DNA from: an uncultured Cytophagales bacterium
GTDB lineage: Bacteria; Bacteroidota; Bacteroidia; Cytophagales; Thermonemataceae
Assembly: GCA_937911505.1 (NCBI GenBank)
Contig: CALEMF010000081.1
Coordinates: 41,482 to 105,481, forward strand
Direction of reading: 5' to 3'
DNA: 64,000 nucleotides
Shown piece after piece: positions 17,627 through 26,355 of this stretch. The position numbers and the translations under genes were made by a program. The notes below the pieces were generated by a model, which made no database searches, was not told the origin of the DNA, and saw nothing but the letters and a program-made list of their open reading frames with translations. The stretch's first letter is position 1; each line of letters starts with the position of its first letter.

Positions 17627-17654
17627 TTTCCCCAATGATTATCGACTGGGGAAA
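17627..17654. promoter_or_regulatory. Inverted repeat upstream of PhnB-like gene
   Basis: TTTCCCCA (17627-17634) and TGGGGAAA (17647-17654), a perfect 8-bp dyad with a 12-bp centre. Its position just upstream of the start codon makes it a candidate operator or leader hairpin. Confidence 0.3.
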
Positions 17655-17790
17655 TCACTTTATTAAGTTTACAAAATTCGGCTTGTTCATCCAAGTTAAA
17701 TGCAAGCCAAGTTTTTGATTCAAGTATAGGCTTTTCTACTTATACCTAAGATTTAAGTAGGTATCCTATGCTTGTACGAGTGCTTGATTT

Positions 17791-18333
17791 TTACTTTCTT
17801 TTTCGCTTGTAACAGTTTTGTACTATTTGATCCAAAAATACTTTCGAGGCTATGTGTTGAAATTCCATTGGCGCAGCTAAGTCGCCAAATAATGGGAATC
17901 CACCACCCAATAGTACTGGGATGGTTGTTACTCTTAACTCATCAATTAAATCTTCTCTCAGAAAATGCTGAATCGTTCTTCCACCATCAATGTATAATTT
18001 GAAATATTCCTTTTTGTATATTTTGTCAAGCACTTCTTGTGGATTTCCATTCATCAAGGTTACTTTTGTATTCAATTTTTGAGGAATATCTTTGAGTGAA
18101 TTGCTCAAGACAAATACGTGTTTGCTGTAGGGCCAATCGCCTCCGAAGCTACATACCGTTTCAAAGGTGGTTCGCCCCATAACGACGGCATCTATTTCTT
18201 CTATTAGGCTATTATACCCCATATCATTATTTTCTGGGTTTAGTATAGTGTATAACCAGTCTAACTCTCCATTTTTACCGGCTATGTACCCATCTAGGCT
18301 TTTTGCAATAAACACAATATTTTTCTTATCCAT
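17791..18333 (-). CDS. Dihydrofolate reductase/RibD C-terminal-like protein
   Basis: 180 residues. The N-terminal strand and loop IVFIAKSLDGYIAGKNGELDW, the central VVMGRTTFETV, and the later KLYIDGGRTIQHFL and IPVLLGGGFPLF are the hallmarks of the RibD_C/DHFR-like fold, an NADPH-dependent reductase. In Bacteroidota such stand-alone proteins are common and their substrates are rarely known. The length is normal and it is cytoplasmic. The ATG at 18333 is preceded by no in-frame alternative. Confidence 0.88.
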   Translation of the reverse strand: MDKKNIVFIAKSLDGYIAGKNGELDWLYTILNPENNDMGYNSLIEEIDAVVMGRTTFETVCSFGGDWPYSKHVFVLSNSLKDIPQKLNTKVTLMNGNPQEVLDKIYKKEYFKLYIDGGRTIQHFLREDLIDELRVTTIPVLLGGGFPLFGDLAAPMEFQHIASKVFLDQIVQNCYKRKRK

Positions 18334-18430
18334 TTGTGTTACTATTTTTTACAGAAAACGATTCATTGTAAATGTAGAGGTAGATCAAGCGTACTTATGT
18401 TTCAAGTAACAATATACTTAAAATAAATAT

Positions 18431-18462
18431 AAAAACGGTTTGAGTACCAACTCAAACCGCTG
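18431..18462 (-). terminator. Rho-independent terminator
   Basis: CGGTTTGAGT (18436-18445), loop ACCA, ACTCAAACCG (18450-18459): a perfect 10-bp stem. On the minus strand it is followed by TTTTTATATTTATTT. It sits about 30 bp after the stop of the gene ending at 18490, so it terminates that gene. Confidence 0.85.
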
Positions 18463-18489
18463 TCATATTTATATGCTATGATACGTCGT

Positions 18490-18981
18490 TTATTGTCCTG
18501 AGATTTGTCTCATAAGACCTGCCAAATCATAATCTGCCCAGTGCTCAACTATTCTTCCGTTTTTTATTCGATCAATTCTGATGCCTGTCATTTGAATATT
18601 TTTGTTTGTAGGTGCTATATTCATAAATGTACTTGTATGTTTTCCGTTAAGCTTAACACGGCTGACCACCTTGTCGTTTTCAGCAATTTGGTCGAGGATT
18701 TCCAACTGTAAATCAGAAAATGCGGCTAGAAATAGCTGATGAGATGTTTTCAGGTTTTCTAATCCTTTTTGCATTGGGGGTGGCATAGCGTGGTTGGTAT
18801 AATCCTCATCCCAATAATCTGGTATTTTTTCTAGATGGCGATGATGCCATATTTCTTTGATAAAATCTTTGATTAACTTTTTGTTTTCTTCCATGGGTAC
18901 TAAGTTATTAGTTTGCGTATAGGCATTGAAGCTTGTAAATAGACAAAAAACCACACTGTATATGACACTAATCTTTGTCAT
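18490..18981 (-). CDS. Exported SnoaL-like (ester cyclase-type) protein
   Basis: About 163 residues from the ATG at 18981, which starts a signal peptide (KISVIYSVVFCLFTSFNAYT). A longer frame begins at 19005. The mature domain contains KLIKDFIKEIWHHRHLEKI, YTNHAMPPPMQKGLE, then IRIDRIKNGRIVEHWADYD, which is the SnoaL-like polyketide cyclase/ester cyclase pattern including the terminal G-RIVEHW motif. The substrate is unknown; secretion is unusual for the family but recurs in this window (41934). It ends in a strong terminator. Confidence 0.85.
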   Translation of the reverse strand: MTKISVIYSVVFCLFTSFNAYTQTNNLVPMEENKKLIKDFIKEIWHHRHLEKIPDYWDEDYTNHAMPPPMQKGLENLKTSHQLFLAAFSDLQLEILDQIAENDKVVSRVKLNGKHTSTFMNIAPTNKNIQMTGIRIDRIKNGRIVEHWADYDLAGLMRQISGQ

Positions 18982-19065
18982 AAGGTCATTCTTTATTTTA
19001 TACAAAGTTGAGCGTATAGCTTTTAAGATCAGTTACAATTCTTGTTAATCGTTATACAAAAGTTG

Positions 19066-19881
19066 CTATTTGGGTTGAATAGGAAGATATAAGGTTCGCG
19101 CTTGTAAGGAGTATGGTTTATTGAGGTCTATATGATTAAAAACCTCGAACCCCAGCTCATTTTCTTTTATTGTAAAACCATGGTGTGGTACCCAGTACTT
19201 TTTGAGAAATAACGATTGCTCAATCATCGCTGGAATAGTACTTTTAACTTTTAGGGTTCCAAATTTTCCTTGGCCTATTTTTAGGAAGAACTTCTCTGGA
19301 TAGTTGCTACTATCTTTTACTTGAATTGCGGTAAAATAGCGGCACTTATCTAAACTGGTCAAATATGGTGAATCTAAGAAAACACCATAAGTCAAAAAAT
19401 CTTTTTGAAGCAGTTCTCTGGCATTAGCCCAAGTAATAAGTGCTTTAAAAGATTCTATTAGCCTCTCCTCGTCATTTATGATCACAATGTTTCCAATCAG
19501 CTTCAAGGAAGAGCACCACTTCGTCTCAATATTAGTGTTATCTATCTTCCATAGGGAGCTTTCTTTTTTTAGCTCTTGGCTTCTAAAAGCGGTTGGTGTT
19601 TGCCCTGTGATTCGTTTGAAAGTTCTTGAGAAGTCAGATGATGAGTTGAATCCACAGTCTACGGCAATGCTATAAATTGTTTTATTAGGAAATAATAAGA
19701 GTTCTTTACAAGCTTTTTGGACTCTCAATCGTGTTATGTATGCCTTTGGGGTTTCTCCAGTAGTTGCTTTAAAGACTCTCTGAAAATGAAATGAAGAGTA
19801 ATTTGCGTTATTGGCTAATTTTTTCAGAGATAACGATCGTTGGAAATTTAAGGCAATGTATTCAAGTATTTTTTCTATCAT
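19066..19881 (-). CDS. AraC family regulator with GyrI-like domain
   Basis: 271 residues. The AraC DNA-binding domain is N-terminal (residues 1-105: SLKKLANNANYSSFHFQRVF, then SIAVDCGFNSSSDFSRTFKR and GQTPTAFR). Residues about 120-270 form a GyrI-like effector-binding domain ending ARTLYLPIQPK. The architecture matches the regulator at 406. It is probably a ligand-responsive activator. It has no obvious partner: the neighbours are two SnoaL-like genes on either side (18490 and 19988), which might be its targets. Confidence 0.92.
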   Translation of the reverse strand: MIEKILEYIALNFQRSLSLKKLANNANYSSFHFQRVFKATTGETPKAYITRLRVQKACKELLLFPNKTIYSIAVDCGFNSSSDFSRTFKRITGQTPTAFRSQELKKESSLWKIDNTNIETKWCSSLKLIGNIVIINDEERLIESFKALITWANARELLQKDFLTYGVFLDSPYLTSLDKCRYFTAIQVKDSSNYPEKFFLKIGQGKFGTLKVKSTIPAMIEQSLFLKKYWVPHHGFTIKENELGFEVFNHIDLNKPYSLQARTLYLPIQPK

Positions 19882-19987
19882 TTTAAAAGCTAATTCACCA
19901 AAGCGGTAGATTTTTTAGAGGGGTATATATACAGAATACAAGCAATTAGCAAGCCCTGTTGCTTATACATTGTTAGGGGTTTACTTT

Positions 19988-20353
19988 TTATTTCTTTTCA
20001 GGTATACAGTAAGAATAAATGTGCTCTAGCTCGCTATTTTTATTAAATTCATAAACGTCGCAAGCTTTGATGAGATTTACTTTTTCCCCATCTTTGAGAA
20101 ACTCGCCTATACCTCTAATCATTACTTTATTTCCCGATATTATAATGTCTTCAGTTTTAAAATTGGTTTGGACTGCCTTAAAATATTGAGTAGTTTTCTC
20201 ACAATTTTGGATGACATTAGATTTTCCTTTAAACTGGTTTTCACCAATAATATTCCATTCTACCTTTTCAGATAAATATGGATAGGTCAATTCAAAATTT
20301 CCATTGGAGAAAAATATGGCTATTTCTTTCTGTGAGTATTGAATTTCTTCCAT
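19988..20353 (-). CDS. NTF2-like/SnoaL-type protein
   Basis: About 121 residues from the ATG at 20353 (MEEIQYSQKEIAIFF), the likelier start. The frame opens at 20380. It has an NTF2-like layout: an N-terminal helix pair, LSEKVEWNIIGENQFKG, then strands ending in YEFNKNSELEHIYSY. It is cytoplasmic with no known catalytic residues. It sits upstream of the AraC regulator at 19066 on the same strand. Confidence 0.75.
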   Translation of the reverse strand: MEEIQYSQKEIAIFFSNGNFELTYPYLSEKVEWNIIGENQFKGKSNVIQNCEKTTQYFKAVQTNFKTEDIIISGNKVMIRGIGEFLKDGEKVNLIKACDVYEFNKNSELEHIYSYCIPEKK

Positions 20354-20449
20354 AGAATTAAATATTTTAGTGACTATCAACGGCTAGCGTATACGGTATA
20401 GTAGCGTTTAGCTAATATAGCCATTATATACCTTTCTTTCTGCGAACCT

Positions 20450-20560
20450 TCACCCTTCTTTTCTTATTTTAATAATTTTTGATTTATCTACTTCAAATTC
20501 ATCTTTATTTTCTTTAAATGACCTTAATAAGGTTCTTTTCGACTCTAGCTTACAGTCCAT
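20450..20560 (-). pseudogene. Short protein-like remnant
   Basis: A 36-codon frame (MDCKLESKRTLLRSFKENKD, ending KIIKIRKEG) that is also open upstream to about 20599 (FLLEKINCIK) without another start. It looks like the C-terminal tail of a lost gene. The remaining 20381-20747 interval shows nothing else. It could be chance. Confidence 0.25.
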
Positions 20561-20747
20561 CTTTATGCAATTAATTTTCTCCAATAAGAATACTTATTTG
20601 TATATATAGTCTGTAATGTCTGTTTGAGTATTTTCAGTATTTCAATGTACAAACTATATTGAATATTATTTTATAAGGTGTTGTTAATCAATAAATTAAA
20701 TTGTTGATTAAACAATGATTAATTATATGCTGTAAAAACAAAAGCTT

Positions 20748-21791
20748 TCAAAATCTACCTAAAATTTCTTTACCAGTTTCCCCTAAGTAGGCACCAATGG
20801 CTTTCATAGCGAGCGCTCTTCCGTTGTCGCCGTTGGTCATTACGATCAAACCTCTTTTTGATTGAGGGAGAAGAACAATCAAAGCATTGACACCTTGGTC
20901 GCTTCCTGCATTAAATAGGGCATATTCATTATGGGGTAAGTTGTTGAACACGATCCAGCCCAAGCCAAAACTTATTCCCTCACGAACAAATGAATGCTCA
21001 GTTATCATTTGATCATAAGTAGCTTGATCAAGGTATTGCCGATTGATGATAGCCAATCCAAGATTAGTAAAGTCTCCAATGGTAGTTAGCAAATTATCGG
21101 CAGCACTGGCTTTGTAAGATTTATTGTATTCGTATAGGTTTCCAGATTTATCGTGCGTACCAGCAAATTGTTGACGCGTTACCTGATCGTTCCAAGTTAA
21201 GTGGCTACTATCCATTTTGTTGGGTTTAAAAACTAGCGAATCTGCTAGTTGCTGAAATGAAATCTTGAATTTATTCTCAAGTGCTCTTCTTAGGTATTCG
21301 AATCCCTCACCAGAATATTGAAATTTAGTACCCGGTGCAAAATCAAAAGCTAGCTTCTTGTCTTCATTCATCCGTCGCCAATTCTTGAAGCCTGTTCGAT
21401 GGCTTAATACGTGGCGTGTTGTTATTGTACTATGTAATGAATCCTGCTTGACATCAGGATCAATCCAGTAATTGGACAAAGGCTCATCTAAGTCCCAAGC
21501 ATTGTTTTCGACCAGCTTTAGCGTAAGCAACGTAGTGATTGTTTTTGTAAGGGATGCTACATCAAAAATAGTATTGGTAGTTGCAGGGAAGTCTCCTTGA
21601 ATTTTTCCATACACCTGTACGGGGTTTAGTTTACCTTCTTCAATTGTACCTATGGCCATAGCTGGCACTTTGCTTTCGGCTAACCATTCATTGATGGTTT
21701 TGGAATCCAGCTTGTTGAGTGAAGTTTCTGTTTGTGCAGTGAGTTTGAAAAGGTGAAAAAAAGTAAAAATTACCAGTAATGAAGTCCTCAT
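20748..21791 (-). CDS. Secreted serine hydrolase (class C beta-lactamase fold)
   Basis: 347 residues with a signal peptide (1-20, FTFFHLFKLTAQ). Nucleophile motif S80-L-T-K83, second motif Y159-S-G161 (FQYSGEGFEYL), and the C-terminal FNAGSDQGVNALIVLLP strand in the KTG position. The length and short N-terminus are those of a lone transpeptidase-like domain, i.e. an esterase/D-peptidase/beta-lactamase-like enzyme of unknown substrate acting outside the cytoplasm. It resembles the protein at 54397 in the motif FxxAPGTKFxYSGEG. Confidence 0.9.
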   Translation of the reverse strand: MRTSLLVIFTFFHLFKLTAQTETSLNKLDSKTINEWLAESKVPAMAIGTIEEGKLNPVQVYGKIQGDFPATTNTIFDVASLTKTITTLLTLKLVENNAWDLDEPLSNYWIDPDVKQDSLHSTITTRHVLSHRTGFKNWRRMNEDKKLAFDFAPGTKFQYSGEGFEYLRRALENKFKISFQQLADSLVFKPNKMDSSHLTWNDQVTRQQFAGTHDKSGNLYEYNKSYKASAADNLLTTIGDFTNLGLAIINRQYLDQATYDQMITEHSFVREGISFGLGWIVFNNLPHNEYALFNAGSDQGVNALIVLLPQSKRGLIVMTNGDNGRALAMKAIGAYLGETGKEILGRF

Positions 21792-21961
21792 CTTAAAAAG
21801 TCTTTTTATGAATAATAGACTTATGACAACTGCTGAGAGACTCGGGTTACAACAAAGATATTTTCAATGCTCGCTAAGATGCGAATATTCACATTCTAAC
21901 TACTAGAATACTATAACCTAGAAACAGTTAAGTCAAGGTGATACTCGTACAGGCTTTACTT

Positions 21962-23839
21962 CTATTTCAAATTGACGTTTCCTCCTATTTCAATTACTGA
22001 ATTTCCGTAAACGCGAATGGTAGATTTGATAAAGTCTTCTTCATTGGCTTCAAAAATATTATCTACATATTTTTGAGGGTTTCTATCTATGTACGGAAAC
22101 CAGGTGCTATGTACCTGTATCACAATTCTATGGCCTTTCTTGAAGGTATGGAGAATGTCTTGTAAACGGATGTTTACATCTGTAATTTCGTTTGGTTCGA
22201 AGGGCACTGGCTTTTCAAAACTTTCTCTAAACCTTCCGCGCATGACTTCTGAGCGTACTAATTGCTGATACCCTCCCATGACTATATTAGCGGGATTATG
22301 ATCGTAGTCAGGGTGATCTTCAGGGTACTCGTCAATAATTTTTACAACAAAGTCGGCGTCTGTACCTGTCATAGATACTTTCAATTTCGCCATAATCTCA
22401 CCAGCTAGTGTTAAGTCATCCGTCAACTCATCGGAGACAAACGTGAGTACGTCTGGTCTTCTAGAAGCATGCCTTTGGTCGTCAGACATGAACCTTCTTG
22501 GGGTAAAAGTGAGCCCTTCTATTTCTGAAGTGTAGGGTACTGGCTTGGCAGGATCGCAAAAGTATTAAAATACGGCCTCTTCGTCTGTTGGAGAATCGAT
22601 GCCTAATTGCCCTTTATTACCGAAGTAAAACATCACGTTTGGGGTGTCGTTAGGAGGCCAGACATCAAAGGTTTTCCAAGACTTCGCACCAGTGTCATAC
22701 ATGTAGGCCTCTGGAAGGCTTTTTATTTGTTCGCCTTTGAGATGATAAGCGAAAAAATTACGTTCTATTTCTCTCTGATAAGCGGTAGAAATACTGTCTC
22801 CAAAATAAATGTGGTTGTGCGTGGTTTTTCCTGTTTCTCTTGCCCAACCGCCGTGGTCCCACGGGCCCATTACGATCGTATTTTGTGCCCTAGGGTTATT
22901 TTTTTCAATAGTTTTGTAAATATTCAAAGGGCCGTATAGGTCTTCTGCATCAAACCAGCCTCCCACTGTCATCACAGCAGGTGTTACGTTCTTCAAATGG
23001 GGTAAAATATTTCGTTTTTGCCAGAAAGCGTCATAATTAGGATGTTCGGTAACTTCTTTCCAGAAAAAGTTATCAAAGTGGTACTTTTTAGTAATATTCT
23101 TTAAGGAGCCTTGGCTTAAATGAAAAGCATAGCCATCTTTTGGAACGGGAGTATAAAGTCGCATAAGTTGTTCTGTATACCAAGGTTGCTTGGTAAGCGT
23201 ATCTTTCTGATAACCAAAAACGGGATAAGCGACTGTATAACTTTGTAAAAATGCCCCTTGATGGAAAAAGTCATCAAAGAAAAAATCGGATATAGGTGCT
23301 TGAGGTGAAGCAGCTTTAAGCGCAGGATGGGCATCTGGAATGGCGGCTGTTGTGTAAAAACCTGGGTATGAGATACCAAATATACCTACTTTCTTATTGT
23401 TGCGTTTTATGTTTTTAACAAGCCAGTCAATGGTATCCCAAGTATCGGAGCTTTCATCAATGGCTTCTTTATTTTTCCTATCGTTACCTGGAATATTGGG
23501 CGTCAATGTCGTAAAGGTGCCCTCAGACATATACCTGCCTCTTACGTCTTGGTATACCAGGATGTATTTATCTCTCACTAAAAAGCTAGAGGGCTGTCTT
23601 ATTGCTTTGTAATTATCGTATTTCGAGGCGTTGTAGCAGGTTCGATTTAATAGAATGGGATATTTTTCAGATTGATCCTTTGGTGTGTAAATAATGGTGT
23701 AGAGCTTAATGCCATCACGCATAGGAATGCGGTAAGTGGCTTTATCGTAATGTTTCTGCACATAGGCAGAGTCTACTTGTTGCGCGTAGGAGAGGGTTAC
23801 TAAAAAATATAGTATTAATATGGTTACTAATTTCTTCAT
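21962..23839 (-). pseudogene. CocE/NonD-type alpha/beta hydrolase broken by in-frame TAA
   Basis: One long frame read through a single TAA at 22565-22567. The N-terminal part (from the ATG at 23839; the frame opens at 23863) has a signal peptide, RIPMRDGIKLYTIIYTPKD, and the nucleophile motif GISYPGFYTT. After the stop the same frame continues YFCDPAKPVPYT..., then RFMSDDQRHASRRPDVLTF and the jelly-roll domain ending EIGGNVNLK. Total about 625 residues, the normal size for X-Pro dipeptidyl-peptidase/cocaine-esterase-like enzymes; DPAKPVPY is a family hallmark that spans the break. Alternatives: two separately translated pieces, or a sequencing error. The intact relative is at 59825. It has a shared-module promoter. 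Confidence 0.82.
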
Positions 23840-23954
23840 GAAATGTATTGTTCTCGTTTTCAATTTAATAAATGCTCATGGATGAGGTGGTAGGCACTAT
23901 GTGGTGCAACTATCTAATTAAAAAAATTTATCTGTTAGGTGTTTATATTGGCCT

Positions 23955-23985
23955 CCAAAATAGTAAATAAAAGCTTGCCCGTCAA
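23955..23985 (-). promoter_or_regulatory. Shared-module promoter upstream of CocE pseudogene
   Basis: TTG (23983-23985), 20 nt, TATTTTGG (23955-23962). The leader (to about 23878) contains the hairpin GCACT-ATGT-GGTGC. This 300-bp interval otherwise holds no gene. Confidence 0.6.
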
Positions 23986-24162
23986 GGGAGAGGGTTGTGT
24001 AATGTCTATCTCTACATTGGATAATACCTCTCAATTTTTGTTATGAGCTCTTTTTAATTTGTACCACCAATAGTCTTCACTTATTTTAATTTCTATAGGT
24101 TTCAAATAGTAGTTTGAGTTTTTCGTAGTCGTATTGCCCCAATCTCGTTGCCAAAAGTATAG

Positions 24163-24668
24163 CTAGCTATAGAGTGGCTTATACTTATCGCAAATTAGTC
24201 TTTTTACAGAGCGGCCTGTACTAATATTCATGAAAATGAGTGATGATCTATCTACTCCAGCTATTACCTTGCTGTTTTGAAGATCGTAATGATAGGTGTT
24301 ATAATCATCGATAAAATTCCAGCGTGTGATACGCTTTAGGCTAGGGTGAACGCTTCTCGCCAGTTTTCCTTTCCAGTAAACTTTATCTTGCGTAGTAGTA
24401 ATCTCATTATTCCAAAGCGCCAAATTATTTTTAGTATTCAATTCAAGCCGATCTTTTTTCTTTATAGGAATTGCTAAAAAATAGTGCTAATCGACGCTCT
24501 TTGATAACTTCTCCGTTAGGAGCATAATAATATCTATTCTTATCCTTTGCATAGTTTTTCCCTACAGGGTGAGCAGTTGGTTTATAAATTCCATTTCTAT
24601 CTACATGAATAAATTCTAAATAACAATTTTTACACTTTTTTTGCGTTTCTTTCTAGCGTGATTTTCAT
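24163..24668 (-). pseudogene. Unknown small gene with two homopolymer frameshifts
   Basis: The ATG at 24666-24668 opens MKITLERNAKK and stops at once. Shifting one base at a run of seven A (plus-strand T-run 24636-24642) gives CKNCYLEFIHVDRNGIYKPT...VIKERRLALFF. Shifting again at a run of six (24476-24481) gives IPIKKKDRLELNTKNNLALW and the open 92-residue frame ending ICDKYKPLYS at 24163. Together they form a protein of about 165 residues with an N-terminal CxxC. I do not recognise the family. Either the gene has decayed or the assembly has two homopolymer errors. Confidence 0.6.
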
Positions 24669-24786
24669 TATGTTTACACGTTTGCAAAAATAAATATTAG
24701 TCTGAATTTGAAGTTTTTAATAAACTAAACCTCAGGCAACTCTTTAGAAAATAAACACGCCTATTAAAGAAAACAATAGCTCTCAA

Positions 24787-26232
24787 ATGAAAATAAAATT
24801 AGTGTTAGTAATAATCATATTGCTTACAGTACAACAAGTTACCCTATCTCAAAATACTCAAGAATTTGACCCTAATATTACCTACCCAGTTGATAGTCTA
24901 AAAGTGTGGACAAAAGGACTTATGGGAGAACTTAGTGAAAGTCAACCAGGGTTTTACAGGTATACCTCAAAAACTGATTTCGACCAAAGTATTGATTCAA
25001 CTATAAATTCTTTCAATCTGCCATTAAAACCAATTGATTATTATAGAAAACTGAAGCCTTTAATAGCTAAAATAGGATGCTTACATACCAGTATTCATTT
25101 ATCAGAAGACTACACAAACTACATAGAAGAGCAATATACTCTATTTCCATTTGAAATCTTTATTGATGAAAATGGAAAGGCCTTTATTTCCAAAAATCAT
25201 TCTAATAACCCTGAAATAACAATTAAGAGTGAATTAATTTCTATCAATAAGCAAACTATTGCACAAATTGTAGCAACCTTAATGAATGCAATACCATCAG
25301 ATGGGTATAATAAAACGCTTAAAACTTTGATGATCAATCACAGGTTTTCATTTTGGTATCAAACGATTATCTATCTGGGAAATAAATATGAGGTCGAAAT
25401 CAAAACTGAATCGGGTAGAAAGACCTATATTCTAGATGGCATACATAAGGATAAGTTTGAATCCATTGAGGAATTATCTGGTGAAAATGAGCAACAGTTA
25501 GTGTTTGATATAAAAGATAATACTGGGTTTTTAACTGTGAAATCGTTCTCAAAAAGCACCATTAGAGCTAATGGACAAAAATTTAATAGCTTTATCAAAA
25601 GAGTATTCAAAATATTGAAAGATGAAAACATTCAAAATCTCGTCATTGATTTAAGATACAATACAGGTGGTTCAGATAGTAATGCTGTCTTTTTAGCATC
25701 TCATTTTTTTGATGAGCCTTACAGGTACTGGGATAAAATAGAAGTTACCGAAAGTATTGCTTCTCAAATAAAGGGAATTACAAGGTTATTCTATAAAAAG
25801 CCAGAAAAGAAAGACTCCACCTACTTATGGAAAGCTGGTAAACTAACCAAAGAGTTTGATTATTATAGAGTTCAAAAACCATCAAAAAATAACTTCAAAG
25901 GAAATGTCTATCTCATAACAAACGGCTTGTGCATGTCTTCTTGTGCAGATTTTACAGCTATTCTTTCAAGTAATCAAAAAGCCACCATTATTGGGCAAGA
26001 AACTGGTGGTGGTTATCAAGGAAATACAAGTGGAATGATGCCCGAAGAGCCCATTAATGAGTTTATGTCTGTGATCATACCTTTACAGAAATATACTAAT
26101 TACGTTGATTCTAAGAAAAATTTTGGTAGAGGCACAATGCCTGATATTAATATTCAATATACTTTAGAGGACTGGATTAATAAAAAAGATTTGGAAATGT
26201 CAGCCACAAAAAAATTAGTAAAAGAGGATTAG
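24787..26232 (+). CDS. Secreted S41 family peptidase
   Basis: 481 residues, signal peptide 1-21. Residues 25-210 are a family-specific N-terminal helical and strand domain. Residues about 230-470 are the S41 (tail-specific/CtpA-like) catalytic domain: NLVIDLRYNTGGSDSNAVFL, VYLITNGLCMSSCADFTAIL with nucleophile Ser384 or Ser385, and GQETGGGYQGNTSG. There is no clear PDZ domain, as in the interphotoreceptor/tricorn-like S41 subgroup. It is one of only two plus-strand genes and looks more AT-rich than its neighbours, so local acquisition or inversion is possible. Confidence 0.9.
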   Translation: MKIKLVLVIIILLTVQQVTLSQNTQEFDPNITYPVDSLKVWTKGLMGELSESQPGFYRYTSKTDFDQSIDSTINSFNLPLKPIDYYRKLKPLIAKIGCLHTSIHLSEDYTNYIEEQYTLFPFEIFIDENGKAFISKNHSNNPEITIKSELISINKQTIAQIVATLMNAIPSDGYNKTLKTLMINHRFSFWYQTIIYLGNKYEVEIKTESGRKTYILDGIHKDKFESIEELSGENEQQLVFDIKDNTGFLTVKSFSKSTIRANGQKFNSFIKRVFKILKDENIQNLVIDLRYNTGGSDSNAVFLASHFFDEPYRYWDKIEVTESIASQIKGITRLFYKKPEKKDSTYLWKAGKLTKEFDYYRVQKPSKNNFKGNVYLITNGLCMSSCADFTAILSSNQKATIIGQETGGGYQGNTSGMMPEEPINEFMSVIIPLQKYTNYVDSKKNFGRGTMPDINIQYTLEDWINKKDLEMSATKKLVKED

Positions 26233-26355
26233 GAGAATTCTATATCTTTCGCTATCAATTTAAAAGAAATATCAACCCATTAATGATGGGGCTACCATCA
26301 ATAAATTTGTCAGATTAAGTCTTAACTATTACATATAAAATGTAAGCCAACGTTT

